Of a stretch of 64,000 nucleotides of DNA, positions 50,324-63,500 are shown piece after piece; position 1 is the first letter of the stretch; each line of letters begins with the position of its first letter. Source of the stretch: Holacanthus passer (taxonomy: Eukaryota; Chordata; Actinopteri; Pomacanthidae); NCBI GenBank assembly GCA_025331565.1, contig JAFREQ010000009.1, positions 3,771,501-3,835,500 on the forward strand, in the 5' to 3' direction. The notes below the pieces were generated by a model, which saw only the letters and a list, made by a program, of their open reading frames with translations, searched no databases and was not told the origin of the DNA. Made by a program: the position numbers and the translations under genes.

Positions 50324-53300
50324 GTAATTTTGGTGATATTTTCGAACTCATAATAACGTTTAATGTTAGTTCGTAGATGGTCTCGCGACTGAAGCTAGCA
50401 GTGTTTTTCCAAATATCAGTGGCCTGTCTGCGTGTGTGTGCTGCTGTTGCTAAGTGGATTTACAATGTCATTTAACCCGTTTTATTTAATTTAAATACAC
50501 TATCTCACTCGATAAAATGTTGTAAAAAAATATAGCCACATTTATGTGTAATCACCGTCTGCCCGCTGTTTGGGATAAGACTTGTGATGATAAACCCATC
50601 ATGCTGCCCTGGTGCTAATGCTAATGATGCAAACCGTCCTGGGATGATGCAGTTGGGAAATCTGCTATGTTTACTTTTCCTGGATGAGCAGAATTATAAT
50701 TAAAAAATATCTATTAAATATGAACATCTACTTAGTGTTGAGTGACCAAAACATGATTATTCTGATTTTTGTGTATTAGGGACCCCAACTTTGTGATGTA
50801 CAGTATGATAATGTGTATTTCCTCATCATGGTTGTTGTGCTGACAGATTGAAGAGAGTCAGTCAGATCAATAATTCCTAGTAATAATTTCTTACTATGTT
50901 TGATTACCCAGCCAATGTGCCTCAGTATGGATCCAGAAGCAAAGGGTGTCTCTTCTCTCTCTTGGACTCAAAAAGGAACATGCTTAATTTTAATCTAAGA
51001 GTTGTTTTCCTCTCTTAACATTTAGTGTGTTCTCACAGAAAACATCGTTTAGACCATGTAATAACACACCTTATTCAGTAGTTGGCTACTTTTACAGGTT
51101 AGAGTGCATGCTAATTATCATTATTTTTTTCATGAGACCATTTCAGAACTTTAACTAAAAAATTGGAAATCCAGAAATTGGATCAAAAGATGACTGTCTT
51201 TGCCGATCCTTCACAGGTATTACTGTGTTATTATCTGCACCTACACAGAGGGAAACAAAAGATGGCTTTTAATACATCATTGTTATTTACCTACATTTTC
51301 ATACATATCTATCAGATCAGTATTACCCTTGATATTTTTAGCACACATTTCACTAAAGACCAAGAGTTATTTGTGCTATTTCCTGTTTATAATGTTGCTA
51401 TGAAATAAGTCTGCTGTAGTTCTATGTGAGGGATAAATTGTAGAAACAGGTGGTTAGTTTTCATCCCAGTATGACTCGATACAAGAGACACAGAACATTA
51501 GTCACCATAACAAACCGGATGAATGTAAGGCGCCTACTTGTACCTGGCAGAACAATAGCTCCCCTGTCTGTATGTTTTCTTTATTACCAGTCACTTGTCT
51601 GTGTTTGTGCTTAAAAAAAGCACAGACTAGTTTGTCTTTTGGGGGGATGAGGTTGGACTGGCTCTCAGAGTATGATTTTAATTGTCTTAAGCCTGTAATT
51701 TATAAGCAACCGTCTAAAAGCAAATTGTTGTTTTTTTTACTCACTTCCTGTTGCTTTCAAGATTTACATTTATTAAAGGATTATAGGGAGAGGGAAGGAA
51801 GGAAATGTTGTTGGTTGAGATCCAAAAGCTACACACACAGGACTGAATGTCCCTTCTCCGCTGAGGTCAGAGCACCGACATTTCACACAGACACACTCAT
51901 CTGTTAACTCTGTCTGTCTTTTTACTTGCTCTCTCACTAGCATCCGGTCCTCCTCTCATCCCATTTAAAGGTCAAACATAATTAGCAGCAACTTTAGCTC
52001 ATGTTTCAAAAAGTCACCACGCTTGTATAGTGTACCAGAAGCACTGCGAGCTTATTTCTTTGGTCCTGGTGGTCATCGTATGACAGCATAATGACAGCGT
52101 TGCCGAGTGTAGGCCGAGAACAGACACACAAGTTTTGCCAGGGTTTGGCTACAGCTGCCATCCCACACACTTTTAGTAAAGAACATATTATCAGAGCCTC
52201 TGTTCTTTGTTTTTTATGTGGTCTTGATAGTAGGGTGCTTTAAAGTTGGTGGCTGTATATACTGCACTAAGGGATAATTATATAAAATGCTTATTTATTT
52301 TTTGGAAAGCACTAGAGCTCAGATATTTAAGGTTTCAACACAATCTGAAGTCTGTTTAGATAGTGATGAAACTTTTCAGAGCATGTTGTAGTGTTTTCTA
52401 TGAGCAGTTTCTTTCTCTCCAAGCAGTGATAGCTTTAGTAATTTTGGCTGTGGCTCCAATTCATTTTTTATTTTTGTCTTGGTTTTGGTTCTAGCTCGGA
52501 TAGCATTCCACTTACTTTAGGCTGTCTTTGAGACTGAAACTAGTGTTGAAATAATAATAATTAGATTAAACACAAAATAGTTATTATGGTAAGTAAAGTG
52601 CTCCAGTCAAAGCACATGCGCACTCCCTCCAAGCAAACACACAATTTGGAATATGCCAAAGTAACTGGATGTTTTCTGACTTGCGCAATTCCTGGATGTT
52701 AAAGGACAAATGAGGCCTTTTGAGTGAAATTGGAAATCTGAGAAATGATTGCATCACAGGATGGTCAGTCCTGCTCAGTATATTTAGTGTGTCAGTATAC
52801 CTGGACATTTTCCATGGCTTACTACAAAAGGCTGCTTTACACAGCTGAAGAGTCAAACAAAACAGTGGCAAAGTCCAGTGTGGAGGAGGAGGCGAACTCC
52901 AAATCCTGACGTTGTTTTTTAGGTGAGTCTGTTCTTTCCTAAAATAGGACTAGTGCAGGCATACAGATGAGGATTAGGCTTGGTTTTTAAGTAACAACAA
53001 TATGCTTGTGGTTTTTGTAGTTTGAGCTCAGCAGAGAAGTATTGATTTGTGTGTTGTTGTCCATTTGTGGCTATCAGTTTCTTGGTTAGATTTCCCAGAA
53101 TCTGTGGCTATTTTTCCCGCTTCCCATCAGTCCACTATTTTTTTTCCTTCAGGACTCAGATTGTTGTAGGATATATTAGAAGTTGTAAAATGTTTTCATC
53201 CTGGTGCTGAAGCTGGAAAAAATAATGTTCTTCACCATCCAGGGCCACTAAAACATAAAACTGATAAAACTGCTCTTTTCATGTCAGGACCTACTAGGCC

Positions 53301-54393
53301 TGTAGCAGGGTAGAAACCTTTTGGCACATAAGGGTGTGAAACCTTGACTCCACACAGCTGTATTTATGTTGAGCCATGCCTCTGAATTTCATCTTGAGGT
53401 GAGGTTTTAAAGCCAGGAACACACTAGAAGCTTTTTTTAAAATCCTAGGCAGCTGTGGAAAGACTGGCAGCACACATTTAACAAAAGCACAAGTGTTCAG
53501 GACTTGTTAACCAAGTCAAACTAAAGAAATCCTATGAAGAATAGTGATTGTTTAGTGTATAGCTACTTGATATAGTCTCTGCAGTATTTGCGTATTATTA
53601 ATTTAGCAGGCGTCCTGTGCATGTGAAAGAAAGAACTGGATGGACGTGACCTTGGAGTTCTTTTAAAACCAGATGTGAAACCACTTTAGGAGCCAGCAGT
53701 TGGATGACATCTGGGGTTTAAAACTCCTCTCTTGCTCCTGCTGCTGCAAAATCATTTAAAGGAAAGCAGATGTTGACAAATGATTATCAAGAAGTTCTGT
53801 ATAGATTCCTTTAGACACAGTTTACTAGTTTTTTTGTTTTGTTTTGTTTTTCGGTCTTGATCTTTTGTTTACTTGTTTATAATAATTGTGATACTACTAC
53901 TACTACTAATAATACTGAAAGGTTTTCAAAAGCCCTTTATTCTGTAGATCTGACCTACATAGATTTTTCTTATTTCCAGTATCCTACTTTTTATCATTGC
54001 ATTTTATCTCTGTATTTGCATTATCTTTCATTGTCTTTCACCAGAGTCTCAATAAAAATAGCATCAAACTAACTAGTCACCAGGAAACACTGAGCAGGCA
54101 GTCAAATAAGAAGGCTAAAGAATGTGTTCCTGTCTTTCTTTCCCATAATGCAGGCTTTCTCTTCCCTGGAATCAGTGTGTCAGTGTGTATTTGTTTGTAC
54201 AGCCTCATGTGCAGTGCTGTTACGGGCTGCACGGCTTTGGCACCTGTAGCAGCTTGTTTTGCTCCCTGCAATGTGAAAGGAAAACAGCTATATAGCATCC
54301 ATTATGTTTTTGAAAAAAAAATTGTACAGCTGCCAGGATTTGACCCAGCTCAGTTGTGTTTCACTTTAGCATTGCCAAAGATGAATATGTGTC

Positions 54394-54888
54394 TATAACC
54401 CTGATTCCAAAAAAGTTGGCACACTATGTGAAACATAAATAAAGCAGAATGTGATAATTTTCTAATCCTTTTTGACATATACTCAATTGAAACAGTGCAA
54501 AGACAATATATTTAATGTTTTGCCTCATCAACGTAATTGATTTTTATAAATATCTGCTTAATCTGAATTTGATGTCAGCGACACGTTTCAAACAAGTTGG
54601 GACAGGAGCAACAAAAGACTGTGAAAGTTGTGGACTGATCCAAAAACACCTGATTGGATCATTCCACAGGTAAACAGGTTCATTGGTAACAGCTGATAGC
54701 ATCACGATTGGGTATGAAAAGGGGCGTCCTGGAAAGACTCAGTCACTGACAAGCAAGGATGGGGCGAGGTTCACCACTTTGTCAAACACATGATTGTGCA
54801 ATATATGGGTTGTATGGGCAGTAAACACAGTTTGTTTGCAAATGATTGCGTTCTGTTTTTATTTTACGTTTTACACAACATCAACTTA
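54394..54888 (+). mobile_element. MITE-like element (copy B)
   Basis: The left end 'taaccctgattccaaaaaag' and the internal block containing 'gttgggacaggagcaacaa', 'aggtaaacaggttcattggt' and 'gacaagcaaggatggggcga' match the copy at 4151-4858. It is shorter, with an internal deletion and a right end decayed after 'acgttttacacaac'. No transposase frame. Confidence 0.7.
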
Positions 54889-55499
54889 GGTTGTATGTTC
54901 TGTTTTTAAATCTAACTATGGTCCCTGTTTTGTTTTTTGTTTTTCAACATTTCTATTTGCAAACACTGATAAGTTATTAAAACCAGATGCTGAAAAATTT
55001 CTTTCATAAGGTTTGTACTGGTCACATTACATATCAAATGAATTTGAGAGTATTGTTTTATATAGCTACCAAGCTGTTTTAAGACCTGTCCCAACCTGTC
55101 TCAAGGGAAACCAGACGAACTGCACTGCAGTGTTTTGGTGACAGTTAAAAATACAAATGTGTTCCATGCAGGCTCATCAAGGCCAAAGTCACAACAAAAT
55201 GGTTGCAACATCTCTTTTTGTGCTTTATGAGGCATGTTGATTTTGCCTTTCTGTTTGTAGAGAGATTAACTTCATATAATGTAACAAGCCTTGGAGTTGC
55301 ATTCCCCACCTAGATGTTTTCGCAGGTAACTAAATTTGTTTTGTATGCCACTCTGAAACATTTTGTATCTTGTTCTAGACCTCTTCTATCCCCATTTTTG
55401 CATTAATGTTGCATAATTACCAATGTGGTGTTGTTGAATCCACCCTTACGGAATTATTGCATGTCTCAATTTTCTAAAGCCTGAGGTGATGTCTTTAAA

Positions 55500-55622
55500 A
55501 TGGACCACCAGTCCAAAACCCAGATAGACCCAAACCCAAAGATAAAAACAGCAAATTGAGTGTCTGGAACCAATTAATCAAATATCAAAATAGTTGCCAG
55601 TTAATGAATTGTTTCAGCTCTA
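55500..55622 (+). repeat. Dispersed teleost repeat, partial copy
   Basis: 'ggaccaccagtccaaaaccc', 'caaacccaaagataaaaaca', 'atcaaaatagttgccagtta' and the end 'gaattgtttcagctcta' match the 3' half of the family at 2710-2998. Confidence 0.6.
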
Positions 55623-56880
55623 TTTTTAATTTGTTAACTTGTTAACTAACCTGTAACTGCTGTAAAAGCTTCAGTGAACAGTAGTGTGACCTGTCACTTG
55701 TTTATTCCACTACATTGGTATGGTAAACTCAGTAGGAGCACAAAATGTACAAAAAGTACAAGATTGTGGTTGTAGTGGACAGCCAGCCACAGCCAGTGAG
55801 CAAGCTGGGGCAGTGCAGCTTTCTGGCTAAAGGTATGTTGATGGTAGAAATGAATACACTGTGACCTTCCATTTATCCTGGTGGATAAATATTTACTTGA
55901 AAAAAATAATTCCATGTAATTCAGCTGTGTCTTCATTGATTCCAGCTGCCTTAAAATAGGCCTGCTTTTCATTGCTTTTTGCTTATCATGCGTGTAGTAC
56001 AAGTTAAAGCTCATAAGGAATGTAGCTGGTGATAGTTGAGTTTGGAAAGTTTAAGCGTGCTGTTCATTTTTGCAGTAACTTTTCTCTCGCATTGATGTTT
56101 TGCAGCACTGTGTTCTTTTTCTTTTCTTTTACACATTTGTGTATCTGATTGAAATAGTACTGAAACCTGATCTGAAAGTAGTAGTTAAATGGGCTATGTA
56201 AGAGCAGGTAAGACACGGGTGATCCCATGTGCATTACATAAGGCATCATGCATGAGTTCATCATCCGGGACTCACAGATGCCAGCTGTCTCTGTCCCCAG
56301 CTTTACTGTCTCTGTCTGCCTGGTCGCCATCTGGCTATTCACAATACCAGTAGAAACAGTAATACTATTGTTAAGAGATAATCAAAACCAAGCCTTCAAC
56401 ATTCAAAAACTACACAGTTTGAGAAGGGCAGGTGAACTGCATTCGCAACAAGGGTGAGCTTTATATAAACAGCATTCTTGACTTGCGTGTTTCCACATCT
56501 TGCCTGAAAGCAGCTGCCTTAGAGATGTGTTTTCTTGAATTGATGTCAAATATGGCTTTTCCTGGCAGTGGTTCGTCTGGCCTTGGCATGCATTTGTTTA
56601 ACAAACACAGTGGGCAAGGAATTATTGCAAGAATTCAAAACGACGCAACAGATTGCAGCTCCTTCCTAGAACGTAGCAGTGACCAAATCTCAAGAGACAT
56701 GTTATGAAATTACTGTGAATGCTGGAATATTTCATGAATAAGGACATTACGTTTGCATGACTACAACCGTTTCTAAACATCTGCCCTCAGCCAACACCAC
56801 CTTCATAATATAAACCAGCACTGTGCCTTCCCTTACAAGACTTTGTCTCAGCACCTGAGAAAAGAATTTGTACTCACCAT

Positions 56881-56935
56881 CCAATCAGGGGGTAGCACCC
56901 TCCTCCTATAAAACCCAAGTGCATGCGCTGTTCAT
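56881..56935 (+). promoter_or_regulatory. Candidate second promoter of the receptor gene (CCAAT + TATA)
   Basis: CCAATCAGG begins at 56881 and TATAAAA lies at 56907-56913, a classical spacing, about 540 bases upstream of the 5' UTR exon that precedes the signal-peptide exon. A transcript starting near 56940 would need a donor before 57472; several weak ones exist but none is compelling. Confidence 0.35.
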
Positions 56936-57472
56936 CTCCCTTTTTCACTCTGCCACCTTGAGAAACGGATTTTTTCCTGCTTGCTTCATCACCATCTGGT
57001 GTCGCAGAAGGATTTTTATCACGTCCTTTTCCAAGCTTTGTGTCTCCTGCACCTCGCCGATGCTGCTGGCAGAACCCCATCAGTCTGGGTTGGTTGCATC
57101 AGGCTGAGGTCACCTGTCTCTCTTTCCCCCGAGAGCAAACAACGGCTGCACTTCGCTGAATCTGTTAGGTCCCTCGTTTTTGTCTTTAACTCAAGAATTC
57201 ATATGGAACTTGTGACAGAATTTTACAGAAGTGCGTAATAGGATGATGACATTTTATATCTAAAAGGTCCAGTGTCAGCTTCACTGTGACATTATAATGT
57301 TCTGTAAAAGCACTTTTCTGGACATTATGCAACGCCATAACTCAGAAACAGAAGGGGACATTTTGACCATATTTCAGAGGGGGGTGGTAATTTTATTTTA
57401 TCGTTGTGTTTTAGCAGAATTGTGTTCATTGTACATTTACTATTTTCTCTCTTCTGCTGTCTTTTCCCATAG

Positions 57473-57582
57473 GGCAATCTCTGTCTGTGTCTCACCTCTC
57501 AGGATGTCCAGCATGGTGTTGCTGTAGAGGAGAGGACAACCACATTAGGATCTGCAGACAGGGCCTCGGCCAGTTGATCACC
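57473..57582 (+). other. 5' leader of the receptor gene with a short upstream ORF
   Basis: A pyrimidine-rich acceptor (cttttcccatag) ends at 57472 and the leader runs to the ATG at 57583. It contains a seven-codon upstream frame, MSSMVLL then TAG, at 57504-57527, ending 55 bases before the main start. The main ATG has a good context (gatcaccATG). Confidence 0.5.
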
Positions 57583-60500
57583 ATGCCTTGCTTAAGTGTC
57601 AGTCACTGCTCAAACTGTAGCCCCGTCTGGCTCATCTTTGTACTCCTGGGCCTCTCGGCTACACACACTCATGCAAAAGATGGTAAGAGCTAAATTACAT
57701 TAAGGGAAAATTCCATCCTCAACGTTCTGATAAATCAGTAATCTGCAACACTCAATGCATGTGATGTTGAATATATAGAAGGTTTGTCATTTGGTTCTGT
57801 GGGGCTGATACTAAAACCATGCTTGCTGATTTAAACTTGCATCGAGTCTGTATACTTTGGCATTTAACATCACTTAATCCTGTTCCAATCTTATTTTTCC
57901 AGCCCTTACTGTACCCCAGCAGGTGAGCCTGTCAGCCAACATGTATACTCAGCAACTATCCATATCCTGGCTAGGAGGAGAAGCCACAACCTTTGACCTC
58001 ATGATTATAAGAACTGAACTCAATGAAACTGTCTTCTACGTAAGAGAATTTCTCTTTTTTGTTCATTTGTTCTTGTGCTTTACCTGTTGTACAGTTATAT
58101 TACAAGTTGGTTAAATTCTGATGTGAAAGGAGCTAGAGCCTGACTGATACAGGATTTTTGAGGAGGACATTTTTATTATATATTTTATTGATAGTGTAAG
58201 TAAAAATCTGATAATGCTATTTTGTCTGATATTGATTTTCTTTACACCCCCCATAACATAAATAAACATTTTTGATTTTTGTTTCGCTTAAATTCATTTT
58301 TTAAATTTGAACAATTGTGACAGGAGATTTTACAGTTGTAAAAATGAATGTGTCATTGTTCTCTGGTGAACCAAATATAGAAGGGTGACAGTCTCAAAAC
58401 ATATCTTTGACGTTTCTATACTTAACTGATACAGATATGAGCTGACATCAGCCGATATGTCAGAAGCTGTCAAAGCTATATTTAGTCTGACTGCCTTTGC
58501 AGCCCATTTTGTTTATTTAATTTATTTGATTGTCATAGATTATACGGATGATGTAAATCAGACGACTTTGTTTCTTTTCCTGCGTGAGCTATGACTGTCA
58601 CCACCAACAATCTACCAGCTTCATGTCATCCTGGTTCATTCCCTCACTGTGCCTTCTGTGTGTTACCTGCAGGAGCCGGTGTCTGTGACAGTGAATCAAG
58701 TGAGTGGTCGGCACCAGTGGAACTGGACCTCAGCTGAACCTCTGGAGTGTACCTCGCTGTCCATCAAAATCCGCTCAAGAGATGGACAGGCCACAAGTGA
58801 ATGGAGCAACACTCAGATACTTCAAGGTTGGGGGGCAGTAATTACACCCATATATATTATAGGATACCAATTAGAGAAAGATAAATACTGCTTTGACTGG
58901 CCTTTCAATTTTGGATTAACATAATGCATTTATTCATTCAGGGGGAGTGAAGTCTATTTCTATTTCTCAGTTCTTTTTTTCTCTCTGAAATCTCTCTATG
59001 AAGACAAACAAATGCCTTGTTTTTGTACCTAAATAAAGATCTCTATTTATAGCTCCCTCTCCCTTTTTGTCCTTGATTTGATTTAATTTTAAACACTCTA
59101 CTTTCTTCTATATCTGTCACTCCTTCTTTTCAGGAAGCGATCTCCCCAGCAATAAGAAATTCCAGATGTACCCCCAGGACAGAGTGGTACCTGTGGGGTC
59201 CAGCACCACCTTCTGTTGCATTGTGGAGGAGGGGAAGCTCTTCGGCACCATCCTCGACGGCAACACAGACATGCACACGACACGTCTGAGTAGGCGAAGC
59301 TATGCCACTACAGTGGTTAATCAGGGACCATCCGGCAGGACGGGAACCAACATCCTCTGTTACGACAACCTGAGGACAAAACTCGCTGGAGCAGTGGTGT
59401 TTGTTGGATGTAAGATGAATAACTGGATGGAAAAGAACTGACGTGTGAATGGTCGTCATATCTAAGATTAGTGAATGTGATAGGAATGGCACAGACAGGG
59501 AGTTAGAAATGAGAAATGATTGATGTGACTGTCATCATTATGGATGTCATCTTTGGAATCTTAATTATATATGTAGTGTATGTATTAAGCAAGTAAGTAA
59601 GTTTCTACTTGTTGTCCCTTTCCCCAGATCCACCATTGCCCAGCAATTTTGTGTGTGAGACTCGTGACTTAACCTCAGCTGTGTGCCAGTGGAAAGAAGG
59701 ACGAGACTCATATTTGTATGGCAAACGAGGAACACAATACTCAGTGAACAACAGGTACCGCATTTGCAGTCACAAACACATTAAATTACTTTTGAAAATA
59801 GCTGAACGTCACCTGGACTGTAACCCAACCTGAAACCTGAAATTTGTTGTAAGCCGTAGGGCTCAGGTTGGGTAGCAGAACTGTACACACTCACTCGTTC
59901 ACAAAAAGCAGGCCGCAGATTCTAAAATGCATGGAGTAGGACACAAGCTTGATTTCCTGAGATTGATTTCTTAACAGTTCACAATCAACAAAAGGATTTA
60001 CAGCAGTGTAGCTTTTAATATTCATGCCAAAACCACATATCTGTAATCACAATATCCTGTGGCTTCTCTGCGTCTCTTTCACACCTCTAAGATTTAGTTG
60101 GAACCAGACCCACCTGTTCAGGCAGTCTTGGTGTGGTTATGCAGTCCACACCATTTCATTTGAGTTAATTTGACAGCTTTCACACCACCTAAGTCACTAC
60201 CTAAACCAAACAACCCATGAAACTGCTGACATCATCTTCTACGCAACACAAACACAAGAACAATGGAAGATATGAAGGTGTGGTATTTTTGATTCTCGGT
60301 ATTTGGCTGTTTGTCACAGCAAGGAGACAAACTTTGTTTCCGAAAGGCTGAAGGCAGCAAGACAAAAAAACAGAAGAAGAAAAAAGTCAGCTGAAAAAAA
60401 ACGACCAATGGTGCAGTGTTTTAAGCCTTCCTCTCTGTATCACCTCAGCCCAATTGGAAACTCAACTGAGGTGATACCAGAAAGTACCAGGTACTAGCCA

Positions 60501-63500
60501 CAACTTTTGCCAATGGAAAACCAAAACAAGAACAGTTCCCAGAAAGTTAAGTCAAGCCGTACCATGCAGTGAAAACGAGACATAATATATTATCACCTTA
60601 TCGTCTACTTAATCATACAATGGCATCTGTGTGTGACTCAGATCCAAAACACCATAAAAACAAAACAAAAAAGGACAGACACAGTACATTGGATACTCTC
60701 AGTAGTAAGTTATATTGGTCCAGGCAATGATCGAATGAGGATTTATTTATTTTTTGACAGATTCACAGGACTTCACAGATGTGCCAGGATGTGGTACAAT
60801 GTCACTTTGATCCTGACATAATATCCCTGCATTATTTATGGATGTTCCCCCTCCCTCTCTCAAAACAACTGAGAGAGGGGATGACAAGAAATATAAGGCA
60901 CTTAGTCTAAGTAACCACTTGCTGCTCCATTTAACATTGATAGTGGATTGGCTGTGTGCCAGGCCTCTTACAGGAATTGTCTGAAGGCTAGCCAGAAGAG
61001 AAGTTACATTAAGATAAGATAAGAAAAGATGAACCTTTATTTGTCACACAGTGGGGAAATTCACAAATTACAGCAGCAAAGGGGATAGAGCAGTTAAATA
61101 GTACAAAGAGCAGTTTAAAAAGGCTAAAAAGACAATATTAACAAATTTACATTTGAAATTCACACAAGGCTTGCATTATTGGATTAATTATGAGATGTGA
61201 AATATTAAATACTAAAATACAAAATATTGCACCTTGAATAGAATGAAGTGAAATATGAAATACTAAACACAAAAATATTGCACACTGACTACAATGAGGT
61301 GAAATATGAAATACTAAACTGAATGAAAAATGCCAGCTTCAGAATGTGTTTGGGCCTGTTTCTGCATCTGTAGGTTAGAATGAGCACTTGAAGTGATTGT
61401 ATTTTATCGTAATTTAATTTGGTTGTTTTGATTTTCACACTCTCAGCGAATGTGCTGTTTATTTTTTATCTCTTATGGTTTGTTGTGGACAGGCCGTTGC
61501 AGAAGCAGAGAGAGTGTACTTTTGACCAGTGGGAGGGGAACTGGACACTGGTGGCTGTGAATCCTCTCGGCCAGTACAGCCTCACGGACGTCTCTGAACT
61601 CAGTCACAGAGGTAGGTGTATCACACGTACCTTATCAGAATCAATTAATGTATACACACCATTCATATTTATACACATTCTTCAAAGTAGAGGTAAACAA
61701 AGACATGAAATACAACCATCTGATATTGTTTCACCCTTTTCTCTTCAGTGCATCCAGTTGCACCAGCAAACCTGAACATAGTTGCCCATGCCTGGAATGC
61801 CACTGTGCTTTGGGAGTGGAAATACGACAGCTATTCATCCCTGGCTCTTACCTGCCAGGTAGAGCTTATCTCCCAGGAGAACAAAACAGAGGTGAGTTAT
61901 CTATGTGTTGCAGGGGAAGGTCACTTGTCCATTTGTTTGTGTTTATTTACTGTGTCATTCTCAATGTACAGAACCTTCTCTCTGTTTTTTCTCTTTGCCA
62001 TCCTAAATGGTTTCTGTATGTCAGTCAGACAATTATTATTATTAACTTATTCTTCTATAACATTTACATTACAATATAGACAATACTATGCAACAAAGGC
62101 AAGCTTGTCTTTGCTCTGTCCCCTTGTGTGACCATCAATGTACAAAACGGTAATGAAGTCTAATGTATGTGTCCAGCATACCTTCTCTGGTGTGGGCCTG
62201 CGGTCGGTGGTTCTATCGGGCCTGCATCCCGATGAGGATTACAGTGTTCAAGTCCGCTGTGGTGCCCAGCAGAATTTCTGGAAGTGGGGAGACTGGAGCA
62301 GACTGACTTCCTTCAAAACCAGGACCACTGGTAAGGACTTTATTTGTGGTATCTATTTATTTTTAGCAGAGATTTCAATGAAATTCAGGCAAATTTTATG
62401 ACTATTCATATGTATAACAAGAGTTCCTTTGCCAAAAAAACTTGCTCTGTGCTTTCATAATAGTAATGTGAGGAGCACTATTTTCTTTTTCATTACATTC
62501 ATTCATTACATTTCATTACATTTTTTTGTTTTCTCTCAGTTCCAGATGCTCCTGATGTGTGGGTGTGGATGAACAGAGACAACACTGGGCAGGTTATTTG
62601 GAAGGTAATTTTTTTGTCTTTGAATTCAATTGTTTTAGATTTAGATTGTATCTTTACAATTTGCTTTTACTGTGGAGAGCATGGATTTACAGCATGTTCA
62701 CATAAGACCACTAGTGAATATATCTGAAATTGTAAGTAAAAAGCGATTTTAAAATAGTCTCTGTCGTTCTCCCTCCCCTTTTCTTTTCATTTGATTTCAT
62801 TTAGCCTCTGACTCATCGACAGCGCCATGGCCAGATGACAGGTTATGAAGTTACTTTCTGGAGCCCTGAAGAAAATCTGCAGCACACAGAAATCTTTTCA
62901 CCAGACACTTCTGCTGCTTCAATCAACTTCACACAGTTTACTGCCTTCAGCGGCAACAAGTTTATAGCAACTGTCATTGCAAAGAATGATGTTGGAGAGT
63001 CTCAACCTGCAAGTGTACTTATACCTCTTCGTTTGACAGGTATGTGGAAATGGAGAATGTGTGTCTGTTTGTGTCCACGGTCATGAAACACTTGTCACTT
63101 GAAAGACTAAAGCAACAGTCAGTTAGTTATAAAAGGAGAATGTGAAGACATGTGGTTTATACATTGCTGTACACATATTTTCTTATTTCCAGATGAAGAA
63201 TCCCTTGTTGTGTCCAGGGCAGTTTATACGGACAGAGGTTTCCCTTTGTTCTGGCAGAGTAATGCCAACGCCACCTGTGGTTATGTGGTGGAATGGCATG
63301 ATGCTTCTTGTGCAGGGGACTGCCCTGTGGAGTGGATCAAGGTGGCAGCTGGAAACACTAAGGTCTCCATCGAGTCAGGTATGTCAGCCTTACTGCTTCC
63401 TTTTAAAAGAAATTAACCAAGTCTGTGAAAATACAGCATTGTTTCAGCATATTTTAAATGAACTATACGTGTTTCAGAAGTCGGTACAGGCTAAAAACTT

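Larger units (their letters stand above)
50324..57472 (+). other. Probable first intron of the receptor gene
   Basis: About 7 kb without a supported gene. Contents that I recognise: a MITE copy (54394-54888), a dispersed repeat (55500-55622), a short (ACT)n run near 53895 and a second possible promoter (56881-56935). The short open frames here show no domains. Confidence 0.5.

Noticed and set aside
61419..61775. Hydrophobic plus-strand frame leading into receptor exon 6, resembling a membrane segment
   Set aside because: The hydrophobic part is a T-rich intron end before the acceptor at 61492; the family shows no membrane segment at this point.
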